The notes beneath the pieces are model-generated. The model saw only the letters and a program-made list of their open reading frames with translations, searched no databases and had not been told where the DNA came from. Shown piece after piece: positions 45,706 through 55,784 of a stretch of 64,000 bases of DNA. Location: contig DDYN01000031.1 of the NCBI GenBank assembly GCA_002347965.1, forward strand, positions 1-64,000, in the 5' to 3' direction. This stretch comes from UBA2233 sp002347965 [NCBI: Nitrospirae bacterium UBA2233]. GTDB lineage: Bacteria; UBA2233. Position numbers and translations under genes: made by a program. Within the stretch, counting starts at the first letter, position 1; each line of letters opens with the position of its first letter.

Positions 45706-47205
45706 TTAGAAGCACGTAGAAGAAGAAGCTGGAATGGCCCGATCATGCGCCCATTTCTTGATTGCCTTGATCTGCTCGAACATCGTGACGGAAAGCGGCA
45801 CGAAGGAGCCGATCGAACGGTATATGTCGGCCTCGGAAACCTCCCTAGCCTCCGCAAGCCCTTCGATAAGGGCCTGCTTGACCACCTGCTCGATCTCCGC
45901 CCCGCTGAACCCCTTTCCCGCCTCGGCAAGGTTCTCCGCATCAAACCCTGATGGGTTTATGCCAAACCGCTCGAGCTGGATGCGGAAAATTTCCTTTCGT
46001 TCTGCAAAATCCGGCAGATCGAGGAAAAAGACGTCATCAAACCGGCCCCGCCTCAGGATTTCCGCGGGCAACATCATGATCCTGTTTGCCGTTGCCACGA
46101 CAAAGATCCGGGAGCGTCGTTCCTGCATCCACGTAAGAAAGCTCGCCGAAATGCGGGATGAGGAAGACCCGCCCGCGTCAATCCCCGAGACGAACCCTTT
46201 TTCAATCTCATCCACCCACAGGACGCAGGGTTCGAGGTTCTCCAGCTCATCGATCGTCCTAAGAAACACCGTATCGGGGCTATCCTGATCGCTTTGCTGC
46301 GCAAACAACGCCGACAACTCGAGCCTCAAGAGCGGAAGCTCGAAGATGCCCGCGGCAACCTTGGCACAAAGACTCTTTCCCGTCCCTGCAACGCCCATGA
46401 GTAGAACCCCCTTTGGGACAAGAAACTCCCCCGCCGCCTCGGGAGGATGAAAAAACAACGGCCTCCTTTTCACGAGCCAGCCTTTAAAGCGGTCCAAACC
46501 GCCGACTTTCGAGAGGTCGACGTCCGGTTCGACATAACTGAGCGCACCCGACCTTTTGAACACCCGAACCTTCTCTCTGGCCAACGTCTGGAGAAACGCC
46601 GCCTTTGTCTTCCCCGTTGAGAGCGCCAGCCGAAAGGCCAAAAGCGCCTCATGCTCCAACAGTCCTTTCAACACCAAGCAGGCTTGCCTCTTAGCGTCTT
46701 CATCGAGCACTGCTACCAAAGGGTTGGCCGCATTCTCGCCGCTTAGGACGTCTTCAAGAAGGCGCAAAAGCTCCTGCACCCCGGGCGAGGGAAGAAGCGC
46801 CGGAACGGCAAACCGCTCCAACTCTCTGGGCGGATGCTGGAGATCGGACACGACAATGAGCGATTTTTTCTTGGATAGCAGCTCCGGGTATGCGCTTCGA
46901 ACGCGCAGGGCCCAACCAAGAAGGTCTTTCCTGTCCGGCCCGAGGACGACCAGCACGCTGGCCTCGGGATGTCCAAAAAACCCCTCGAGCACCTCCTCAA
47001 ACCCGGACACGGAACCGCAGTCTTGGTGGGCATACCTAAGCGTCCCGCCCAACGGCTCGTAGGTCCAGAAAGCACAGCTTGACCCGATGAGCCGCAGGGC
47101 CCTCTGTTCTTCCAGCGTGAAGACCCATACCAACGGGTGGCCAGCCCCTAGAAGCTCCCCGAGCTTCTGAATAAATTCCTCGCTACCTTGAGCTAAGATT
47201 CTCAT
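45706..47205 (-). CDS. Ycf46-like AAA+ ATPase
   Basis: 499 residues, the size of the Ycf46 family of cyanobacteria and plastids. An N-terminal half (1-225) has its own fold (VWVFTLEEQRALRLI, LIVVSDLQHPPREL, LPSPGVQELLRLLEDVL) resembling a degenerate AAA module. The C-terminal half is a working AAA+ unit: Walker A GVAGTGKSLCAKVAA near 293, Walker B CVLWVDEIEKGF, sensor VVATANRI, arginine fingers ILRRGRFDDVFFLDLPD. The family's role is poorly defined. It leads the aminotransferase-serA-hisZ-purA unit. ATG 47205 is set by the promoter just upstream; the frame is open to 47298. Confidence 0.85.
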   Translation of the reverse strand: MRILAQGSEEFIQKLGELLGAGHPLVWVFTLEEQRALRLIGSSCAFWTYEPLGGTLRYAHQDCGSVSGFEEVLEGFFGHPEASVLVVLGPDRKDLLGWALRVRSAYPELLSKKKSLIVVSDLQHPPRELERFAVPALLPSPGVQELLRLLEDVLSGENAANPLVAVLDEDAKRQACLVLKGLLEHEALLAFRLALSTGKTKAAFLQTLAREKVRVFKRSGALSYVEPDVDLSKVGGLDRFKGWLVKRRPLFFHPPEAAGEFLVPKGVLLMGVAGTGKSLCAKVAAGIFELPLLRLELSALFAQQSDQDSPDTVFLRTIDELENLEPCVLWVDEIEKGFVSGIDAGGSSSSRISASFLTWMQERRSRIFVVATANRIMMLPAEILRRGRFDDVFFLDLPDFAERKEIFRIQLERFGINPSGFDAENLAEAGKGFSGAEIEQVVKQALIEGLAEAREVSEADIYRSIGSFVPLSVTMFEQIKAIKKWAHDRAIPASSSTCF

Positions 47206-47223
47206 GGTTCCCTCTGTTTCTAT

Positions 47224-47252
47224 CCTATACCTACGCCTCGTCGTATAGGCAA
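47224..47252 (-). promoter_or_regulatory. Predicted promoter of the AAA-aminotransferase-serA operon, with inverted repeat
   Basis: On the minus strand TTGCCT (47247-47252), 17 bases, TATAGG (47224-47229), leaving about a 12 nt leader before ATG 47205. The same stretch is an inverted repeat CCTATAC-N12-GTATAGG (47224-47249) with perfect 7 bp arms spanning both hexamers, which could be an operator. Confidence 0.48.
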
Positions 47253-47293
47253 AAAAACCGGCCCATGAACCGCGAAAATGCCGTCTTTCATGG

Positions 47294-47299
47294 TACAAT
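47294..47299 (+). promoter_or_regulatory. Candidate extended -10 promoter of the diguanylate cyclase gene
   Basis: TACAAT preceded by TGG, without a recognisable -35. It would start transcription about 28 nt before ATG 47334 and argues against the more upstream in-frame ATGs at 47265 and 47298. Confidence 0.33.
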
Positions 47300-47333
47300 G
47301 AACGCCAGGTTGTTCATTTCGGGTCGAAAAGCT

Positions 47334-49565
47334 ATGACCTATGCCTTCCTTCGAAGTGTTCGGTCTAGACTGCTGATGGCATTCTTGCTGACCGCGGCAA
47401 CCCCCCTTTTGTTGCTGAGCATCCTTTTTTACGCCGGCTTCAAAGAAGAGATGCAAGCCATCCAAACCGACACCCGCAGGCAGGTTTGGGATAGTTTGAC
47501 CGAACGCGCCCATGAAAGCGTTGAATCCGCCCAGCGGCTCGCACAGACAAAGCTTCTTTATTGGCGAGAAAGGCTGGAAGCGATCGCATCGCTCGCAAGC
47601 AACATTTACCTCCACCCGAAAAACTACAAAAGAGTGCCTCTCTTATGGAGCCCCCTTGACTTTTTCTTCTCGAGTAACGAGGGTAACCCCGATGTCGGCC
47701 TCATTTACTCCCCATCCTCCAAGAACATCCTTTCTCCCTCCCACTTCTCTAGATTCTCCTACGTTGCCCCCCTTTTGGCAAGCGTCTATGAAGGCGGAGA
47801 TATTCAAAACGTCTGGATAGTGCTAAAAAACCGGGCATACATCATCTACCCCGGTGTAAACCACGAGCGGCTTGCTAAAGAGGGGAAATTGGACCTCAAG
47901 ACGATTACAACCCCTGAACCTTCGGGCGCTATCACCGATTTTTCCGAAGGTGAGAGCGCACGACTAGACCCAGTTTACCTCGATGTTTACGGGGGCGGTT
48001 ACCTCTCCTGTTTTCGCGTTCCGATTCGTTCGGCTAACAAAACTCTAGGGGCCGTTGCGATCGACATCGTGCCGGAAAAGCTCCTGGAGGCGTTCGACGT
48101 CGAGATGCTGATCGACCCAAAAGGCCATATTATTGCCAAAGGAAGGCCTGTCCGGGGAGGGGTGGACCCTTCTCTTCGCCGTAAAGCAGGAACACCGTTA
48201 ACCCTTAAGGATTCCGGGCTCAAGCTTGTGGATGGGGTTAAATACCAACAGGGCCGATTCGTCGCTCTCAAGCCGCTAAAGGGGCTTGGAGCTGGATGGT
48301 GGGTTTCCAAGGTCGAGGACCCAAAGGCTCTGTCGAAAGGACTCTTTGACCCCACGTTCCTCAAACGCTCGAGAGAAAGGTTTTTAGCCTACATCCGGAA
48401 CGTCTTCATCCTCGCGCTGTTCTTGTCTTTCGTACTGACGTTCACTATTAGCGGCCGCATTCTAGAGATGTTCGAGCGGATCCGAAGGAACCTCCTGCTT
48501 ATCGCCGAGCGCAAGTTCGAAAGGGTACCCAGGTCCAAACAAGCCGGCCGGAAAGACGGGGATGAACTCTCTAAGCTTCTTGCCATTACTTCGGAGTGCG
48601 CGACCCTCATCTCTAAACAGATTCAAGACATCGAGGCTTTTTCAAGCCTCGATCCTTTAACCAGGCTGTTCAACCGTAGGCCCATCTACGCGATCATGGC
48701 ATCAAAACCGAGAAAAGGCGCCATGGTCTTGCTAGACATCGACCACTTTAAGCACGTCAACGACACCTATGGGCACGCGCTCGGCGATGCCGTGATCGAG
48801 CACATTGGCCAGGCTCTTCGGGCAAACACACGCGACGGCGACATGGCGGTTCGCTGGGGCGGGGAAGAATTCCTCGTTTACCTTCCGCGCACGACCAAAG
48901 AAGATGCCGCGCTCATCGCAGAAAGAATAAGACGCAAGGTGGCCCTAGATCCGGTCGAGGGCATTTTCGTCACGATAAGCCTTGGCGTGGCGGATGGAAC
49001 GCTCAGCCACCAGTTGATCAAACAAGCAGACGAGGCGCTGTACAAAGCCAAGCAGGCTGGAAGAAACTTGGTCATGGTCTACGAAGACGGCAATTTGCTC
49101 GAGGTTTCGAGGGCACTCCATAACATCTTGGTTTCTTCGGCCTACTTGCCCAAAAGGATAGGTGACGAACAAGGCACCCCTAGGCCTTCCTTGTGGCTTC
49201 GAATTCCTGTAGTCTTTCAGCTTGGACAAGCACTATCCGTACTCAAAAAGCTGGGATACCGTCTAAACGTGATCAACGGGGTTTTTCCGGACATACCTAT
49301 TGAGCAGCTCAAACAAGGCCCATTTTTTTGTGAGCGATGCAACCAAGAAGGCTTAGGTGTAGGCGTTTTGCTCGTGGATAACGCCGGAGTCGTCTCTATG
49401 CCTAAGGGCTTCTCGCTTCAAAGCTGCGAGCCTCCAAGCCAGGACGGTTCGACGAACATTTTATTGATGAACATTTTAAAGGACATCCTCGAAGCCCACG
49501 GGTTCATCATGCCAAACCCAAGCCAGCCGTGGCACTTTGAGCTCCCCAACATGGATCAGCTCTAA
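47334..49565 (+). CDS. Membrane diguanylate cyclase with sensory domain and unusual C-terminal extension
   Basis: 743 residues. Helix 1 (about 12-35), a large extracytoplasmic Cache-like sensor (35-350) and helix 2 (about 355-380) lead into a short linker. The GGDEF domain (about 435-585) has LDPLTRLFNRR, LLDIDHFKHVNDTYGHALGD and an intact RWGGEEF active site; RDGD five residues before it is the RxxD inhibitory site, so it should make cyclic di-GMP and be product-inhibited. Residues 590-743 are an extra tail with a CxxC pair (FFCERC) that I do not recognise. No EAL domain. alr starts on the last base of its stop. Confidence 0.88.
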   Translation: MTYAFLRSVRSRLLMAFLLTAATPLLLLSILFYAGFKEEMQAIQTDTRRQVWDSLTERAHESVESAQRLAQTKLLYWRERLEAIASLASNIYLHPKNYKRVPLLWSPLDFFFSSNEGNPDVGLIYSPSSKNILSPSHFSRFSYVAPLLASVYEGGDIQNVWIVLKNRAYIIYPGVNHERLAKEGKLDLKTITTPEPSGAITDFSEGESARLDPVYLDVYGGGYLSCFRVPIRSANKTLGAVAIDIVPEKLLEAFDVEMLIDPKGHIIAKGRPVRGGVDPSLRRKAGTPLTLKDSGLKLVDGVKYQQGRFVALKPLKGLGAGWWVSKVEDPKALSKGLFDPTFLKRSRERFLAYIRNVFILALFLSFVLTFTISGRILEMFERIRRNLLLIAERKFERVPRSKQAGRKDGDELSKLLAITSECATLISKQIQDIEAFSSLDPLTRLFNRRPIYAIMASKPRKGAMVLLDIDHFKHVNDTYGHALGDAVIEHIGQALRANTRDGDMAVRWGGEEFLVYLPRTTKEDAALIAERIRRKVALDPVEGIFVTISLGVADGTLSHQLIKQADEALYKAKQAGRNLVMVYEDGNLLEVSRALHNILVSSAYLPKRIGDEQGTPRPSLWLRIPVVFQLGQALSVLKKLGYRLNVINGVFPDIPIEQLKQGPFFCERCNQEGLGVGVLLVDNAGVVSMPKGFSLQSCEPPSQDGSTNILLMNILKDILEAHGFIMPNPSQPWHFELPNMDQL

Positions 49566-50587
49566 TGGCACGGCTTGTTCTGACCGTCAACCTTTGTACC
49601 GTAGCGGAGAATATAAGGCGGATCGCTCGCGCCACAGAGCGCCGGCTGATCGCCGTGCTGAAGGCCGACGCCTACGGCATGGGGGCAACAAGCCTGGCCC
49701 GCCAGCTCGAAGCAATGACGGAAGTGTTCGGCTTTGCCGTTTCGTGTCCGCTTGAAGGGGTCGTATTGCGGAAGGCTAAGATCGTCAAGCCCATCCTCGT
49801 GCTTACGGGAATCTTGCCTGGCGAGCTAAACTTAATCGAACGTTGGCGTCTTACCCCGGTTGTTTCGGACCCGGCGCATCTCCTTACGCTAAAAGACAGC
49901 ACCCTCCCCTACCACGTCAAGTATGATACTGGAATGGGTAGGCTCGGTTTCTTGTCCCCTCAAAACCACGACCCTAGAATCTGCGGCGTCATGTCGCACC
50001 TTTCCTCGGCTGGCACGGATTCGGACTACACGAAAGAACAAATTGAGCGGTTCGAGGGCTTTTTAGGAGCACACGGCCCGCTTCCCTTCGTCCACCTGCA
50101 AAACTCCGCGGGTATCGCCTTCAAGGTACCTCGGGCAAACCTTGTACGCGTAGGGCTAGCGATGTTTGGCGAACAGCCTGCCGAGCCGTTCCCGGTGCAG
50201 CTCTCTTACGCCCTAGAACTCAAGGCTAGAGTCGTTTCGGTAAAGACGCTCGCCAAGGGCTCGAGCGTTTCCTACAACCGCTCGTGCGTCCTTTCAGAAG
50301 ACGTCCAGATTGCCGTGGTGAACATCGGTTATGCCGACGGGCTTACGAGGGCCCTGTCCAACAAGGGATTCTTGCTTGTGCATGGCAAGCCGGCCCGGGT
50401 CCTGGGGGACATTACGATGGACATGGTGCTTATCGATACAACGGGAATGGATGTGCGCGTGGGAGATTGGGTTGTCGTAGTCGACGCATCCCAAACTTTC
50501 GGAGCCCTGGCAAGGCTTGCAGGAACAATACCCTACGAGCTAATGTGCAACCTATCTTCAAGGACAAGGCGTGTCTACAGGCGCTGA
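49565..50587 (+). CDS. alr: Alanine racemase
   Basis: 340 residues. Supplies D-alanine for peptidoglycan. PLP lysine is Lys33 in LKADAYGMGA; YDTGMGRLGF, GVMSHLSSA, LVRVGLAMFG, SYNRS (catalytic Tyr), NIGYADGLTRAL and LGDITMDMVLID follow in family order. A little shorter than E. coli Alr (359) with compressed loops. Coupled to the upstream cyclase gene (TAATG). Its 3' end overlaps nusB tail to tail by 30 bp. Confidence 0.95.
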   Translation: MARLVLTVNLCTVAENIRRIARATERRLIAVLKADAYGMGATSLARQLEAMTEVFGFAVSCPLEGVVLRKAKIVKPILVLTGILPGELNLIERWRLTPVVSDPAHLLTLKDSTLPYHVKYDTGMGRLGFLSPQNHDPRICGVMSHLSSAGTDSDYTKEQIERFEGFLGAHGPLPFVHLQNSAGIAFKVPRANLVRVGLAMFGEQPAEPFPVQLSYALELKARVVSVKTLAKGSSVSYNRSCVLSEDVQIAVVNIGYADGLTRALSNKGFLLVHGKPARVLGDITMDMVLIDTTGMDVRVGDWVVVVDASQTFGALARLAGTIPYELMCNLSSRTRRVYRR

Positions 50588-51013
50588 AACAGCCCCCCCG
50601 TTCTCGGACATCCCCCTGTACGCCGCATCCAACAGGCCGTTCACGAACGCGGGAGATTGCTCAGCACCAAACACCTTGGCAAGCTCGATCGCCTCGTCAA
50701 TCGCCACCTTGGGAGGCGTTTTGGTGCGCTCCGGATAGGTCAGCTCGAACAGGGCCAGCCTAAGAATACACAGGTCGACCAGGCCGATCCGGTGTAGCGG
50801 CCAGTTGCGGGAAATTCCCCCGATCGTACAGTCGAGGGCCTGCTTGTTGTCGATGGTACCATGGACCAAAAGCTCGAAAAACGGGTCTTCGTCTTCTTTC
50901 GGGAAAAAGGCCTTCAGGGTACGCTCAACGAACCCCCCCAAGTCGGCCTCCTTCGCGACCGTCAGCCCGTAAAGCAGCTGGAAGGCCTGAATGCGGGCTT
51001 TGTGCCTTGTCAC
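50558..51013 (-). CDS. nusB: Transcription antitermination factor NusB
   Basis: 151 residues, all helical. NusB with NusE (S10) binds boxA RNA in rRNA antitermination. Family motifs: RHKARIQAFQLLYGL at the N-terminus, ISRNWPLHRIGLVDLCILRLALFEL, PPKVAIDEAIELAKVFGAEQSPAFVNGLLDA. Start GTG 51013 directly follows the ribH stop. Last gene of the long DUF177-to-nusB run; its end overlaps alr. Confidence 0.95.
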   Translation of the reverse strand: MTRHKARIQAFQLLYGLTVAKEADLGGFVERTLKAFFPKEDEDPFFELLVHGTIDNKQALDCTIGGISRNWPLHRIGLVDLCILRLALFELTYPERTKTPPKVAIDEAIELAKVFGAEQSPAFVNGLLDAAYRGMSENGGAVSAPVDTPCP

Positions 51014-51499
51014 CTAAGCCAAGCCATCCTTGAGGTGTTTTTTAAGCGTTGCCATTTCTACGGCGGCAAGCGCCGCTTGGTACCCCTTGTTCCCATGCTT
51101 AGAGCCGGAGCGCTCGATGGCCTGTTCGAGCGAGTCTGCCGTAACGATGCCGAACGCTACTGGAAGCCGAAATTCGCGCATCACCTGACCAATGCCCCGG
51201 GTCACCTCGGCGCTGATATACTCAAAATGTGGCGTTGCACCGCGAACAAGCACTCCAAGCGCGATAATGGCATCGAACCTGCCGGTCTGAGCAAGCTCTC
51301 TAACATAAAGCGGGACTTCATAGCTGCCTGGCACCTTCACCACGACAACGTCTTCCTTACTGACTCGGCACTGCCTTAAGGCCTCGAGGGCACCTTCGAG
51401 CAGGCGAAGCGAGAACAGCTCGTTGAACCTGGAGGCCACGAGCCCGAATTTTAGGCCTTCCCCGCTAAGATGGCCTTCAAACGTCTTTACCGTCTCCAT
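51014..51499 (-). CDS. ribH: 6,7-dimethyl-8-ribityllumazine synthase
   Basis: 161 residues. Condenses 5-amino-6-ribitylaminouracil with the four-carbon phosphate from Rib[58 protein letters not shown] and the closing [14 protein letters not shown] identify it. The start overlaps the ribBA 3' end by 23 bp. Confidence 0.97.
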   Translation of the reverse strand: METVKTFEGHLSGEGLKFGLVASRFNELFSLRLLEGALEALRQCRVSKEDVVVVKVPGSYEVPLYVRELAQTGRFDAIIALGVLVRGATPHFEYISAEVTRGIGQVMREFRLPVAFGIVTADSLEQAIERSGSKHGNKGYQAALAAVEMATLKKHLKDGLA

Positions 51500-52727
51500 T
51501 GACTTCTCCTACGCCGCATTGCTGAAAATGAGAAAGGAGGTGGCCTAATTTCTCGGACTTTGTCTTCAGGTAAAAATAATTCTTCTCGTTTGGAGGGATT
51601 TCGATGGGCACGCGCTCGACAATATCAATCCCGTAACCCTTCAAGCTGACCACTTTTTTGGGGTTGTTCGTAAGGAGCCGAATGTTTCGTACCCCCAACT
51701 CCACCAAAATCTGGGCGCCGGTCCCGTAATCTCTCAGATCAGGCTTAAACCCAAGCCTTTCGTTCGCCTCGACCGTATCCAGCCCCTCATCTTGGAGGGC
51801 ATAGGCATGAATTTTATTTTTGAGCCCGATCCCCCTGCCCTCCTGGCGCATGTACACAAGAATGCCCTTGCCTTCTTTGCCGATCAAGTAAAGCGAAACG
51901 GCAAGCTGTTCCCCACAGTCGCACCGAAGCGACCCGAACACGTCACCAGTCAAGCACTCGGAGTGCATCCGCACAAGGACGGCGTCATCCGGACCGACGT
52001 CTCCTTTGACCAGCGCCACATGCTGCTTTTTGTCGATCTTGCTCTCGAACAAAAGAATTGAGCACTCTCCCGCTAGCCTTACCGGGAGCGTCGCCCTGGC
52101 TACCTCCTTTACAAGCCGCTCTCTTCTGATCCTGTAGGCAATCAAATCGGCGACCGTCAGGATCTTCAACCCATGAGTCTTTGCAAACGCTATCAGCTGA
52201 GGCATACGAGCCATCGTACCGTCCTCGTTCATGATCTCGCAGATCACGCCGTAAGGCTTGAGACCTGCAAGCCTGGCCAAATCGACTGACCCCTCTGTTT
52301 GCCCGGCTCGCACGAGGACTCCGCCGTTCTTGGCCCTTAAGGGAAAAATATGGCCTGGTACGGTGAAATCCGAAAGTACCGCATCGTCTTGAGTTGCCTT
52401 CAGGATGGTGATAGCCCTGTCAAAGGCGGATATGCCTGTCGTTACGTCTTTTTTGGCATCGATCGAAACCGTGAAAGCCGTCTGGTGGGGGGATGTGTTT
52501 TCGGGGACCATCATAGGAAGGCCAAGCGAGGCAACTTTTTCTTCCGTGAGCGTCAAACAGATCAACCCTTTGCCATGCGTGGCCATAAAGTTGACGGCCT
52601 CGGGGGTAACCATTTGGGCTGCCATGAACAAATCACCCTCGTTCTCCCTATCTTCATCGTCCACCAGGATCAGCATCCTGCCGGCTTGGATCTCTTCCAA
52701 GGCCTCTTCAACGGTCGCAAACGACAT
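51477..52727 (-). CDS. ribBA: Bifunctional 3,4-dihydroxy-2-butanone-4-phosphate synthase / GTP cyclohydrolase II
   Basis: 416 residues. RibB half (1-200) with [32 protein letters not shown] and GHIFPLRA; RibA half (205-400) with the zinc triad in [21 protein letters not shown] and the catalytic [11 protein letters not shown] region. It feeds both precursors of riboflavin. Lies between ribE and ribH with a 10 bp gap upstream. Confidence 0.97.
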   Translation of the reverse strand: MSFATVEEALEEIQAGRMLILVDDEDRENEGDLFMAAQMVTPEAVNFMATHGKGLICLTLTEEKVASLGLPMMVPENTSPHQTAFTVSIDAKKDVTTGISAFDRAITILKATQDDAVLSDFTVPGHIFPLRAKNGGVLVRAGQTEGSVDLARLAGLKPYGVICEIMNEDGTMARMPQLIAFAKTHGLKILTVADLIAYRIRRERLVKEVARATLPVRLAGECSILLFESKIDKKQHVALVKGDVGPDDAVLVRMHSECLTGDVFGSLRCDCGEQLAVSLYLIGKEGKGILVYMRQEGRGIGLKNKIHAYALQDEGLDTVEANERLGFKPDLRDYGTGAQILVELGVRNIRLLTNNPKKVVSLKGYGIDIVERVPIEIPPNEKNYFYLKTKSEKLGHLLSHFQQCGVGEVNGDGKDV

Positions 52728-52737
52728 GCATGCCTCC

Positions 52738-53385
52738 TTAAAAAAAACCGTGCTCTTGGAGCAGGTCCAAGCTGATCGTTTCTTTTACGGCCACTTTTCC
52801 ACGTTTGGCGCCCAAGAGCCTTTCTACGTACTTGGCCAAAACATCTACCTCCAGGTTGACCGACTCTCCAGCCTTGACATATTGAAGCGTCGTGTGCTCA
52901 CGCGTCAAGGGAAGGACCGCAACGGCGAAGCATTCTTCGTTCGTACCTAGCTCGGCTACCGTAAGCGAAACGCCATCGACGGCGATGGAGCCTTTCTCGG
53001 CGATGTAGGCCATGAGCCGCTTGGGCGGCTCTACCCACACGAGCATCTGGTTGGGCCCTGCCGCCAGGTTCATCGCTCTTCCAACGCCGTCGACATGCCC
53101 CTGGACGATGTGCCCGCCGAGCCTCCCGCCGAGCCGAAGCGCTCTTTCTAAGTTAACCAACGCCCCTGGCCGCTTTCTTTGGAGCGTCGAACGCACGAGC
53201 GTTTCCTTCGAAACTTCGGCCCGAAACCATTCTTTGCTCCGTGCGATTACGCTCAAACAAACGCCGTCCACGCTGACACTCTCGCCAATATCGAGCTCTA
53301 AGGACTTCGCGGTAAACCCGATCTCGAGAAACCCAGCCCCCGCGGCCCTTACGACGCCCAGAGTTTCGATCAACCCTGTGAACAC
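52738..53385 (-). CDS. ribE: Riboflavin synthase, alpha chain
   Basis: 215 residues. Dismutes two lumazine molecules to riboflavin and the pyrimidine precursor. Two lumazine-binding repeats: [12 protein letters not shown] to about residue 95, and [13 protein letters not shown] to about 195; SVDGVCLSV and [13 protein letters not shown] mark equivalent positions. The start overlaps ribD by 16 bp. Confidence 0.96.
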   Translation of the reverse strand: MFTGLIETLGVVRAAGAGFLEIGFTAKSLELDIGESVSVDGVCLSVIARSKEWFRAEVSKETLVRSTLQRKRPGALVNLERALRLGGRLGGHIVQGHVDGVGRAMNLAAGPNQMLVWVEPPKRLMAYIAEKGSIAVDGVSLTVAELGTNEECFAVAVLPLTREHTTLQYVKAGESVNLEVDVLAKYVERLLGAKRGKVAVKETISLDLLQEHGFF

Positions 53386-54539
53386 GGGGGGTTTGCCTTT
53401 TTGAGGACAATAAGGATATCCGGCCCGTTGCGCCGGATACCGGCTAACTCCAAGGATAGCGCGTCTTCGATGGAACGAACTCCGGTTTCTTGAATAAACG
53501 GCACGCCGTGCATTCCGATAAGTTTGGGTGCCATGTTTAGGTATAGCGTATCATAGCGCCCCGAAAGGATGAAGGAGGTCAATACTCGAGACCCCCCCTC
53601 GACCAGTATGTTCACAACCTCCTTCGACCCAAGAACCCTAAGGACATCCCCTAAGTCAACGCCGCCCACGGCGGAATTTCCAGCGGCGACAAATACACTC
53701 ACCCCCCTAGCAAGAAGCGCTTCCTTGCGGGCGGAATCGTGCTCGGAAGAGCAGAAGACCCACGTCTTGGAAGCGTCCTCATCCGCCACAATGGAGGCGT
53801 CCAAGGGCACCCGGAGGTGCGAATCCAGGAGGACGCGGATAGGCTTTTTTCGAACCCTGCCTAGGGCATCCCGGGCTGTAAGCCTCGGGTTGTCGGCAAT
53901 GACCGTTTCCACGCCGACTAGGATCGCGTCCGCTCGAAGGCGGAGTTCGTGGGCGAAAGAAAGGCCGTGCTTCGAGCTTATCCACTTGGAGCTTCCGTCC
54001 GGGGCGGCAATTTTACCGTCCAGCGAAACGGCCGCCTTGAGCACAACGCGGGGCAACCGTGTGCGGACCCACTGGAAATAGTCCTCGTTGACCTGAAAAC
54101 AGGAGCGGCTGAGCACGCCGAGCGAAACATCGAGGCCTGCACGGCTCAAACGCTCCACGCCCTTGCCGGATACGAGCGGGTTTGGGTCGAGCGTCCCGAT
54201 GACAACCCTACGAATTGGAGGAGAGTGCTTTAGGATGATTTCCGTGCAGGGGGCCGTCTTCCCGAAATGGTTGCAGGGTTCTAGCGTACAGTAAAGCGTA
54301 AGGACTTGGCATTTGTCAAAAGAAGCTCCCAAACGCCTCTTGGCATCCTCGATCGCCTCAACCTCGGCGTGGGCTTTGCCAAAGGCCTTGTGATAGCCCT
54401 GACCAACAAGCTCATCTCGACAGACAAGCACGCACCCGACATAAGGGTTGGGGTGAGTTTTGCCCAGGCCCTTCGTTGCAAGCCGAAGGGCCTTGCGCAT
54501 CCAAGAGGCATCCTTGTTTGCATCCGAAACAACGCTCAT
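53370..54539 (-). CDS. ribD: Bifunctional deaminase/reductase RibD
   Basis: 389 residues. The deaminase domain (1-150) has its zinc site in HAEVEAI and TLEPCNHFGKTAPCTE; the reductase domain (about 155-385) starts RVVLKAAVSLDGKIAAPDGSSKWIS and includes VNILVEGGSRVLTSFI. Together they carry out steps two and three of riboflavin synthesis. ATG 54539 follows the glyA stop by 15 bp. No FMN riboswitch is present, so the rib genes seem to rely on readthrough from upstream. Confidence 0.95.
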   Translation of the reverse strand: MSVVSDANKDASWMRKALRLATKGLGKTHPNPYVGCVLVCRDELVGQGYHKAFGKAHAEVEAIEDAKRRLGASFDKCQVLTLYCTLEPCNHFGKTAPCTEIILKHSPPIRRVVIGTLDPNPLVSGKGVERLSRAGLDVSLGVLSRSCFQVNEDYFQWVRTRLPRVVLKAAVSLDGKIAAPDGSSKWISSKHGLSFAHELRLRADAILVGVETVIADNPRLTARDALGRVRKKPIRVLLDSHLRVPLDASIVADEDASKTWVFCSSEHDSARKEALLARGVSVFVAAGNSAVGGVDLGDVLRVLGSKEVVNILVEGGSRVLTSFILSGRYDTLYLNMAPKLIGMHGVPFIQETGVRSIEDALSLELAGIRRNGPDILIVLKKANPPCSQG

Positions 54540-54554
54540 AAGTTGCCCGCGCGG

Positions 54555-55784
54555 CTAGGCGTAGAGAGGAAACGCCTCACAAAGCTCTAGAACACGGTGC
54601 TGTACGCGCAATTTCACGCTTTCGTCGTCCTTTTGCTTGAAGACATCGGCGATCAGACGTCCGACTTCTTCGGACTCCTGGCCGGTAAACCCGCGGGTTG
54701 TGATCGCAGGGGTTCCTATCCGGATACCGCTCGTCACTCCGGGAGGTAAAGGATCAAACGGGATGACATTCTTGTTCGTCGTAATGCCCACCTGCTCCAG
54801 CAAGCTCTCGGCCTGCTTGCCCGTAAGGCCAACGGAGCGGACGTCCAAAAGGAGCATATGCGTGTCCGTTCCGCCGCTCACGAGCCTAATTCCAGCTGCT
54901 TCGAAAGCCCTGCTCATCGCGCGGGCGTTCTCAACCACCCGTCGTTGGTAGGCTCGGAATTCCTCCGTGGAAGCCTCTTGAAACGCAACGGCCTTTGCCG
55001 CGACGACGTTCATCAGCGGGCCGCCCTGTATTCCTGGAAACACGGCCTTGTCGATGCTTTGGGCATGCTGCTGCCTGGTGAGGACAACCCCGCCTCTCGG
55101 GCCCCTTAACGTTTTATGCGTGGTAAAGGTTACATACTCACAGAATGGGACGGGGTTTGGAAACAGCCCAGCCACGATAAGCCCCGCATAATGGGCCACG
55201 TCCGCCATGAGCTTGGCCCCGACCTCGTCCGCAATCTCACGGAAAGGTTCGAATGGGATCGTTCTTGGATAGCTCGACGCTCCGACAACGATAAGCTTCG
55301 GCCGAACCTTCATGGCCTGGAGACGTACTCGGTCAAAGTCGATCCGCTCGGTTTTTTCATCCACCCCGTAGGAATGGACATCGTAAAGGATACCGGAAAA
55401 ATTTACAGGGCTTCCGTGGCTTAAATGCCCGCCATGCTTCAAGTCCATGGCCAAGATGGCATCGCCCGGCTTGAGGCAGGAGAACAAAACGGCCATGTTC
55501 GCCTGCGTTCCAGAATGGGGCTGAACGTTGGCATGCTCCGCCCCAAAAAGACGTTTAACCCTGTCGATCGCCAAGGTTTCCGCCCGGTCCATGTACAGGC
55601 AGCCGCCGTAGTAGCGCTTGCCAGGGTAGCCTTCGGCGTATTTATTCGTCATCACGCTGCCAAGCGCCTCGAGGACCTCCTTTGAGGTAAAATTCTCCGA
55701 AGCGATGAGCTCCAGCCCCTCTCTTTGGCGTTCCGTCTCATGCTGAATAACGGCGGCAATTTCAGGGTCAATCTCTCTTAACAT
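54555..55784 (-). CDS. glyA: Serine hydroxymethyltransferase
   Basis: 409 residues. Interconverts serine and glycine with tetrahydrofolate. Motifs: [64 protein letters not shown], and PLP Lys in [12 protein letters not shown]. Its start overlaps the rpiB stop by 7 bp. Confidence 0.97.
   Translation of the reverse strand: MLREIDPEIAAVIQHETERQREGLELIASENFTSKEVLEALGSVMTNKYAEGYPGKRYYGGCLYMDRAETLAIDRVKRLFGAEHANVQPHSGTQANMAVLFSCLKPGDAILAMDLKHGGHLSHGSPVNFSGILYDVHSYGVDEKTERIDFDRVRLQAMKVRPKLIVVGASSYPRTIPFEPFREIADEVGAKLMADVAHYAGLIVAGLFPNPVPFCEYVTFTTHKTLRGPRGGVVLTRQQHAQSIDKAVFPGIQGGPLMNVVAAKAVAFQEASTEEFRAYQRRVVENARAMSRAFEAAGIRLVSGGTDTHMLLLDVRSVGLTGKQAESLLEQVGITTNKNVIPFDPLPPGVTSGIRIGTPAITTRGFTGQESEEVGRLIADVFKQKDDESVKLRVQHRVLELCEAFPLYA

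Noticed and set aside
54540-54560. FMN riboswitch before ribD
   Set aside because: Only 15 bp separate glyA and ribD; there is no room and no RFN-like sequence. Likewise no TPP riboswitch before thiL.
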